DNA of 64,000 nucleotides from NCBI GenBank assembly GCA_030267565.1, contig BRXU01000004.1, positions 7,704,001-7,768,000 of the forward strand. Reading direction: 5' to 3'. The notes under the pieces were generated by a model. That model made no database searches and was not told where the DNA came from. It worked only from the letters and a program-made list of their open reading frames with translations. Origin of the DNA: Pleodorina starrii (lineage: Eukaryota > Chlorophyta > Chlorophyceae > Chlamydomonadales > Volvocaceae). Below are positions 56,848-64,000 of the stretch, piece after piece. Every line of letters begins with the position of its first letter. Position 1 is the first letter of the stretch. A program made the translations under genes and the position numbers.

Positions 56848-59800
56848 TTACGTCTGCCGGGCGGTCAGCATGGGTCCCTGGCTCTTGAGCACCGCCAGCT
56901 CCACGACATCCAGCGCCACGCCCTTAGCCTCCGCAATCAGCCGCATCGCCCGCTCAAACGCCTCGTAGCTCAGCTTGGCCGAGTCCTGTTGCGCACAGCG
57001 AGGGGCAAGGCGGAGCCACGCCGGCGGTCAGCACAGGCGTGGAGGGGAGGCGTTGCTGGGAGCGAGGAGAGGCTAGCCCGTCCGCCATTGTCGGACCCGC
57101 GCACCCGCATCTTGGCAACCCCCACCCCCACAAGAATGCGATGGCGGCGGATGTGTCACCAGTTCAGCCTACCGCCGGTGCAAGACGACCACACCGGTGT
57201 TCTCTAGCAAGTACAGAGCACGAGAGCAGCAGCCCGGTGCGAGCCTGACGAGCCCGGCCGCAGCCGCACCTTCGGCCTGGCACGCACAAAGATGAGCTCC
57301 GCCTGCGTCGCCGAAAAGGCCTTGTCCAGCAGACCCGTTTCGCGAACCAGCTTGATGAATTGGGACACGCCCATCTCGGCGCGGGAGTGGTGGTGGTGGT
57401 GCGGGTTCGAGGCGGCCGCGGCCGTGCTGCTGCCGGAGCCGAAGTTGGCCCACAGCAGCCACATCTCCTGGAGCCGACCGCTGTTGGGTTGGCCTGCGGA
57501 GCGCACCCGCACCGGGAGGCGGTCAGTCGCCAGACGAAGGAGGAGGAGGAGCGTGAAGTAGGCGGGGGAGGTTTATCGCCCGGGCGCTGCCGTGGAACGT
57601 TGCCCATGCGCAACGAGGCGGCGCGAGAGCCGACAGGTGGCACGCCGCCAAAGAGGAAACAAACAGCGCAGCACAGCAGTTCAGGAGCGTGCCCCCCGTC
57701 TTCCCCACATCCACCGTACCTCCGATGGTGGAGCGCCGCTTAGCAGGGTTGACGCTGCTGCCGATGCTGCTGGTCAGGTTCAGGCTGTTGGCCCCAGCCT
57801 GCTGGAGCTGCTGCACCAGCGGGTGCGGGTAGGGTACCTTGTCCGCCGTCGTGCGTCTGCTGTGGCGGCAGCAGCAGCGGGAGCAAGGCGGCGGTACCGG
57901 TAAGCGGGCTGAATGCCGGCGGGTGTGTTTACGTACCAGCCTTCAAGCCCTCCTGGAGAGTCGTACTTCCGGGTCGACCCGAGACGCTGCGCAATATATA
58001 CGGTTATACTCCTCGGCACAACGTTGACGCCAGCCTGGCGCCAAGCCTGATGGGGCCTTTATTTTTAGCGCACACACGCCCACACCACGCACCTGACCAC
58101 CTTCTTGGTTGCGTCTGATCGGTCCAGCATGGCCGCCAGGTCGTGGCCCGAGTCAAACACCTTGGGACCGCCCTTGGCGTACACGCCTGCAGCAGCAGCA
58201 GCAGCAGCAGCAGCAGCCGACGCACGGGGAAGGAAGAGGTGAGGCCAGGCCAGGCCAGCTCAACAACGAATTGGTTGGCAGGCAGGCAGGAAGGGTAACA
58301 TGACAGGACAGTGCACAGAGCCAAGCGTTGGCCGGTGCCGAACCTAGCACTGCAACCCGGGAGGCCGGGACCGGCACATCCTGATGTCGAGAATGTCGGG
58401 AACCAAGGCAGCAGCCCCGGCCCCAAGCCCCGCCAGCGACAGCCCGCAGGGAGCTCCCGATTGCGCCCGCCCGCACTGACCGGTGTAGGTGCTCTGCGGG
58501 CAAGAAAGCAGCAGGGATGGGGGGGGGGGCGAAGGGGGGGAGGGGGGCCGGCGCGGTTTAATTGTCAGCAAGTCAGACCTTGGGGCCATCGCGCCATCAC
58601 TCTACACGCAGCCAGAAATCCGAGCGGCGCTGAGCGAGGCGTTCGCTACACACGCTCCCTGGAGCAGCATACGCATACCCCTACACCAACAAAGCACACC
58701 GACACAAACACACATACTCAAGCGTACCGGCAGCCTGCCCGCCCTACAAAAAAGACAGCGCCTGCCGCACCTTGTCGTCGTGCAGGCGCACGCTCTCCGC
58801 CTTGGTGGCCCGCGCCACGGGTCCCTCGCAGGACAGCACCATGCGCACCAGCGCCTCCAGACTCATGCCCTTGCGCTCCGCACACTCGGCAAGCGCCGTC
58901 ACGAAGCCCTCGAAGCTCAGCTTGCGGCTGCCCTTGGGCTTGGCCTGTTTACCAACGAGGATGACGAGGACGACACACATTGACACATACACAGGGGCCG
59001 CGGCCAGGCGGGACCGGGTGGGGAAAACACGAGGTTGCGGGTGGGTGCAGTGCACTGCAACGGTGGCAAGCAGGTGGGGGAGGCGGGTAATGCAGGACGG
59101 GAGCGGGGAGGGGGGCGGGGCGGACGAGTCGACCCCGCTCCTGGTTGCATGCGTCCAAGACTGCTAGTCACGTGGGTATACCGGTACACCCTCCGCATAG
59201 CCACACGCGCACGCCGACGCCGACGCGCACCCACCCTTGCGAAGGCCAGGTCGATGTCCGTGACGGTGAGGTCCCTGCCCAGCAGGTTGCAGTCCTTGCA
59301 GAACTTGGCAAAGTGCGCGTTGTCCATCTCGTCAACAGCCTGGCGGGACGGGAAGAGACGGGAAAGGAAGGGACGTGATGTGTTCAGCCGGGGAAAAGGG
59401 GGAGTGTGTGTGTGTGGGGGGGGGCGCGTGTTGTTGGCTTCTTTGTTAGTTGGGACTGCCAGGCGTGAGCGGCCACCTGCTGCGGCGCGGTCGCACGTCA
59501 CATCACACCGCTGTCGCCGTCACCTGGTGGTCACGGCCAGGCGGTTCCTTTTCTTGCGGGCGGATCAGGTAAGGCGGGAGGGCTCGGGCCGTGATGACAA
59601 CTGGCAGCACCCCAATGGCGGCCACACTTGCCTGCTGGGGCCACGAGCCGCAACAACCACCCACGCACGCCCCCACACCACACCCAAACCCACCTGCCGA
59701 GTGCCAAAGGCGCAGAAGTCGTTGAAGAACTGCTTGAGCTCCCCTGCAAGGACAGGACAGGACAGGGGAGGAAAGGCGGACAGCAGCAATGGCGACAGCG

Positions 59801-62800
59801 GTCGATGGCGAGCATCAGCAATGGCGGGTTACCGGGGTGGAGATGCGTGGCGCCCTGCAGCTGGCCGAAGTCAGGCCAGATTCCCCAGGACACAACCCAT
59901 ACCACACACTGACACCCACCACGCGTGTGTTGGTGCGGGCCCCCTCCTCCCTCTGCCCGATGCCCGCTGGTTCTTGGTCCCCCTCCTCCCTCTGCCCGAC
60001 CCCCTGAGGACTCACCCTCCACGGCCGGGCCCAGCGCCAGGCGGAGGTGCTTGCGTGCGCTGTTGCAAGTCAGCGTCTCGTAGTACCTGGGACAAGTCAA
60101 GCGCGTGCCGCCGCGCGGCCGGGAAAACGTAGGAGTTAACCTAGGGGTTTGGAACTGGGAGCTATGTAAGAGATTGAGAGAGGGGAATGAGCATCGCCTG
60201 GTGGGTGCCCTGCCCCCATGGCGCAATGCGCGGGTGGCCGCAATGCGCCAACTGGGTCAGGGGAGGCGCGTCCGCGGCAACAAAGGCCCGGCATCGGCAG
60301 CCGTTGACCCCCCAGCTGGGGTCAGCTCCCAGTCCCGTCCATGACCCACTCGCTGACCCACCCACCCACCCACCCACCTTGCAAACTCCTCAGCTGTGAT
60401 GCGGCCGTCGTTGTCGCGGTCCGCCAGGCTGAAGGCCCTCCCCACCGCCGCCTCCACCTCGGGGCCCCGCAGCCCCTCAAGCGCCCCCACGTCCGACAAC
60501 ACAGCGCGCAGGCCGGCGCGGTCAAGGTAGCCAACACCCTCCTTGTCGTACCTGCACACCAGGTCACATGCGTGATGGTCCGATCGCGACTTCAGTTAAG
60601 AATCAAATCAATGCAGTTACGACAGACAGACAGTCACAGATAACTGCCCTAAAGCAGCTAACCCTACTTTGCGGTAAAATTCCCGTCCAGCCTTGGCCCC
60701 GGCATGAATGTGTGCCACACTCTCCCGCTTCCGACCGGCTCCGAATCCGGCACCAAACCTCCGCGCTCCCCCCCGGGGCACCTCACTCACATATCAAAGA
60801 TGGCCTTGCACTGCTCCACCCCCATCTGCAGCGGCGTGCCCGCCCCGCCGCCCCTGCTCTGGCGGGCCACCATGCGCGAGTAGTAGGCGTCCAGCGGCAC
60901 ATCGGCCGGCAGCGCAGCCAGCTCCCTGGACACCGCCTCGGCACCCACCCCCAGGTGGCTGGCCACCTCCAGAGCGTCGTCCAGGGACTGCTTGACCTGC
61001 AGGGGACGGGGTTTGACAACGATGGCACCGCACCACAGGGGTCAAGGGAAAGGAGAATGGGAGCAGACACCGACGTGTGGGTGGGTGTGCGCACATGCGG
61101 AGTAGGGTGTCGTGCGCGTTGGGGGGGGCCTTGGATGGCTTTGGGCAGTGCAGGGGTCGAAGTTACGTGGCCACTAGCCAGCCACGAGCTACCGCCGATC
61201 AGCTCCAGAGGGGATCAATCGTCACCCCGGCGGAGTCCTTAACGTTTACGGTAGGTTGGGTGTGCCAACGCATTGCCCACCCCTCAGGTGGATCTCCCCG
61301 CCCCACCCGGCCCGGCCCAATCCTGCCCGACCCGACCCGGCGCACCTTGGCTGCCTTGAGGCCCTGCGCCACACTGCCTCCGCCCATGCGCTTCAAGCAG
61401 CGGCGCAGGTTGCGGTTCACATCCAGGTAAACGCCGCGGGGCAGCGGGGATGGCTTGCCGGGAACCTCGAGCGCAGCGGCCTGCGGGCGGGGAAAGGCGG
61501 GGACGGGTTGTGAGAGCCGTGTGACTGACTACACGCGGGGTGGACCGGAGGTGCCTTAAACACGACACTGCATTCCTTACATCCAAACGACACTTCAAGA
61601 CACAGTGGCACGTTGGCTCATCCGGTCGCTGAGTCACGCGTGTGGACTTTTCGCGGGTGGATAAGGATGGTATCTGCGATGCGGGTCCAGTCAAGTCCGG
61701 CCACACCGGCTGGTACGGCACAGCCGGTGTGGCTGTCGTACCTCGAGCGCGTCCGCCACGGCGTTGTGGCTGCCGTCAAAGTCGTGCTTGATGTGGTCGT
61801 TGCAGGCCATGTGCAGCAGCCAGCCCTCCTTGCCGTACACCTCAACCAGCTCGCACGCCTCCCGCAGCCGCCCCAGCACCCCCTCCAGGGAGCCACCCGA
61901 CCTCAGCGCGCCCTTGCGACCTGCGCCGGGGGGAGGTAAGTCGTTAGCCCGTCACTGCCCGTCATAGGCCAGGGTGGTAGGCGATATGGAGCAGGTCACC
62001 CATCACAACCCCATCGCTCTTGCATCGCACACGAAGGCACTGCCGCAATCTGTTTGAAAACCCGAGACAACACAATCAGCGCCAATCGCACCTGCCGCGT
62101 CCAGCGCCCGAACCACGTCCTGTCCCAGCGCTGCCAGCATGACCGCGTTCTCGCCGTTGACCACCACGGCGCCCGCCGCCTTGTGCAGTCGGTAGGCGGC
62201 GCCTGCGGCACACGGCATGAAGCGGTCAAACGCGCGGAGGAATCAGTTATCCGTGTCATGCAGGCGCCAGCAAGACGTGCTTGCCGCACAGGTGCATACA
62301 GCTGGCCCGCTGGCTCCAACCTTCCAATGGTCTTGTAGTCCTCTGTAACAGCACCAACACAGGCGAGTTGCCCACAGTGTAACACCCGTTAACCAACAAC
62401 AAACACACAAACACGCAAGTGCCACGAGGGTCCGGGGAATCTCTGTGCTGCAGTGGCGCCATACCTACGCAGCTACGCAGCTAAGCTCTCATTCCGACAG
62501 CCGCGGAAGACGGAACCCACCAAAGACGCGGCCGGTGTCGGCATGGTCCTGCAGGGCGTCCAGCAGTCCGGCGCTGTGCTTGCTGCCCAGGGCCGCCAGG
62601 TACTGCAGCAGCGGCGCCTCGCTGGCCTCATCCGTGAAGGGCAGCAGCGGGGGCGCCACGGAGGCGATGGGCAGGCCGACAAAGAGCCGAGGGGAGAGGG
62701 CGCCGTCGCCGGCGCGGGGCGACTGGTCGGGGGCGCGCGAGGCGGCGACGTCCTTGCTGCTGGCGGCTGCGGCGGCGGCCGCATCCTTGAGGGAGACGCG

Positions 62801-63233
62801 GCTGAAGGGCACAGCCGGGGGCTGCATCGCGACGTCGATGAGGGAGATGCTTCCGGCAGGCGGCGTCACCGTCGTAGGCGTACCGGACGGCGCGCTGACC
62901 TCGGAGCCCGCGATTTCCAGCTGGCAAGTAGGTGCCTGGGCGTTACAGGCAGCAAAAGCGCGCGCACAAGGGAGGCTTCGTCGGATGGTTGTGGCTGGGA
63001 GGCCGCGACATTTCACGCATTTCGACAAGGTATCACCTGCGCCTGTTGAGGCTTGCACGCTGAGTTGTGGGCCTGAGATACGAACATAGGTACAGGGCAG
63101 CGGACAGAGTGAGCACTGAGTCGGCCGAATGGGCAAAGCAGGAAACGGTGTCAAGCGCTGAAGAATGCTGCACCTTCGGCTTCGCCAGCGGCGAGCCCTC
63201 AATGGAAGCCCTGAAACATGACAAGATTCGCAT
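56848..63233 (-). CDS. EF-hand and double p25-alpha (TPPP) domain protein (16 exons, 757 aa)
   Basis: Exons: 63174-63233, 62521-62920, 62092-62202, 61742-61920, 61346-61480, 60791-60996, 60378-60551, 60016-60086, 59694-59743, 59235-59339, 58771-58944, 58481-58493, 58093-58186, 57720-57859, 57270-57493, 56848-56985; all in phase. Residues 1-363 are helical and unrecognised. Residues 364-421 hold two EF-hands, the first degenerate, the second canonical (D407-D409-D411-G-x-I414-E418). The first p25-alpha domain (446-555) shows FNDFCAFGT, MDNAHFAKFCKDCNLLGRDL, TDIDLAFA and the C-terminal STYTGVYAKGG. The second (about 640-757) shows MWLLWANFG, FIKLVRETGLLD and FVRARPK. TPPP proteins bind and bundle microtubules; a calcium-responsive cytoskeletal or ciliary role is inferred. 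The start, in exon 1, is the least certain part. Confidence 0.82.
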
Positions 63234-63598
63234 TGCCACGAATGATGCTTAAATATGGGCCGTAGGGTGCGAGATGCCTGTTTCGGTAGCGTCAGCTGTT
63301 TCAGTTGAGTCAAAGGTCAACGGGTCAAGGTCGAAGAAGTCCGCTGCGTAAGCTTAATAGGTCATGTACGGTCAGTCATAAAGTATGACGAGTGAGTACT
63401 TGATGATTTGCGAGTGCCGGAAGCTTTAGGCATTGGAGTGGTGGAAGCTTTCGGCCGGGATCCAGTTCGCCGTACTATCATTGCCTCAGGCTGCCCCGCC
63501 TCTTTGCCATGCGCAAAAAATCTTCGCTTCGCACGGGGTAGCGTAGTTGTTTTACGTATCGCTTGTCATTGCAGCGGCAGTAAGCCAGGCCGAGAGAA
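63234..63598. promoter_or_regulatory. Divergent intergenic region of p25-alpha and eIF3l genes
   Basis: Start codons of the two divergent genes are 365 bp apart, so promoters are close or shared. No defined element was identified. Confidence 0.4.
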
Positions 63599-64000
63599 AT
63601 GGCTTATCGCGGCGGCTACGACGACGGCTATGAGGGCTTCTTCCAAGTTCCCGATTATGTTAAGCAATGGGCCTACTTCTTTTACCGCCACATCAGGCAC
63701 GTGTAACTCGTTTACGCGCGAACCTTCTGCATTTGCTGTTTGGCGGCTGATAGCAGAGGAAGAAAACGATTGGAGCCCATCTGCTGTGGCCGCTCCTGGA
63801 TCTTGCATCAACGCGTTATGTCCTGGCTTCGCTGTCAGCGGCGTCCTTGCGAGTTTTTGGCGGCCGTGCTGATCTGCATGCACCCCGTTTCTGTGGTGAT
63901 CTGGACGTTTCAGGGAGCGCAACATTCCAGAAATCGAGTCTATGTATGAGGTTTCGTTTCTGAAGCTTAGCGACCGGTTCTACAAGGCCGCGCCATGGCC
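63599..64000 (+). CDS. EIF3L: Translation initiation factor eIF3 subunit l, N-terminal part
   Basis: Two exons (63599-63696 and 63914 to the window end) encode the first 61 residues. The start MAYRGGYDDGYEGF is followed by VPDYVKQWAYFFYRHIR and, across the intron, ERNIPEIESMYEVSFLKLSDRFYKAAPW. This pattern (xYRHxRExNxxEIxxMYExSFxxLxDRxFKxxPWP) is the N-terminus of eIF3l, a PCI-domain subunit of the eIF3 complex that helps assemble the 43S preinitiation complex in the cytoplasm. Only a GC donor (CAG|GCACGT at 63697) keeps the frame to the acceptor TTTCAG. The GT six bases away (CAC|GTGTAA) would break it. The gene continues beyond the window. Confidence 0.82.

Noticed and set aside
62315..62336. 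Possible exon EDYKTIG in the p25-alpha gene
   Set aside because: Including this 22-nt piece breaks the frame, whereas skipping it joins RVFG to AAYRLHKAAG cleanly.

Overview
This window looks like nuclear DNA of a chlorophycean (volvocine/Chlamydomonas-like) green alga. The single-copy genes have many short GC-rich exons with strict GT-AG boundaries and G/C-homopolymer-rich introns. Their products are eukaryotic: spliceosome NTC subunit SPF27, exosome subunit MTR3, eIF3 subunit l, and a p25-alpha/TPPP protein. Telomere-like CCCTAAAA motifs occur in introns. No bacterial operons, tRNA or rRNA genes were seen. The species was not determined.

Left part (about 0.84-40.2 kb): a head-to-tail tandem array of 13 units (called U1-U13 here), 2.5-4.1 kb each. 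Every unit carries, on the minus strand, a two-exon gene for a small (about 151 aa) RING-CH (RINGv/MARCH-type) E3 ubiquitin ligase-like protein. Next to it lies a hypervariable 8-bp satellite (CGGCCCAT, 6 to about 210 copies) that is open in all six frames. In U4-U12 the second coding exon contains a mononucleotide G tract of 9-14 bases, which puts U5, U6, U7 and U9 out of frame. A higher-order repeat is visible: U6-U7-U8 (9.3 kb) was copied as U9-U10-U11 (9.0 kb), and U4 and U5 are also near-identical. U2 is interrupted by a 1.55-kb Gag-only retroelement and U13 by an insertion of about 0.3 kb. The array is bounded on both sides by a decayed GGGACCCAT-type minisatellite.

Junction (40.2-41.95 kb): no gene recognised. 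It holds a short tandem duplication, a 0.69-kb terminal-inverted-repeat element and a CCN microsatellite.

Right part (41.97-64 kb): five single-copy genes. (1) A 16-exon minus-strand gene for a 768-aa ViaA-like von Willebrand A protein with complete MIDAS residues. (2) Divergent from it, a 4-exon SPF27/BCAS2 gene. (3) A 5-exon minus-strand MTR3 exosome gene. (4) A 16-exon minus-strand gene for a 757-aa protein with an EF-hand and two p25-alpha domains. (5) Divergent from that, the first two exons of eIF3l, cut by the window end, with a candidate GC-AG first intron. All exon models were joined by hand; each splice junction keeps the reading frame. These genes do not form one pathway: RNA processing and translation genes sit beside a probable chaperone-type VWA gene and a probable cytoskeletal/ciliary gene.
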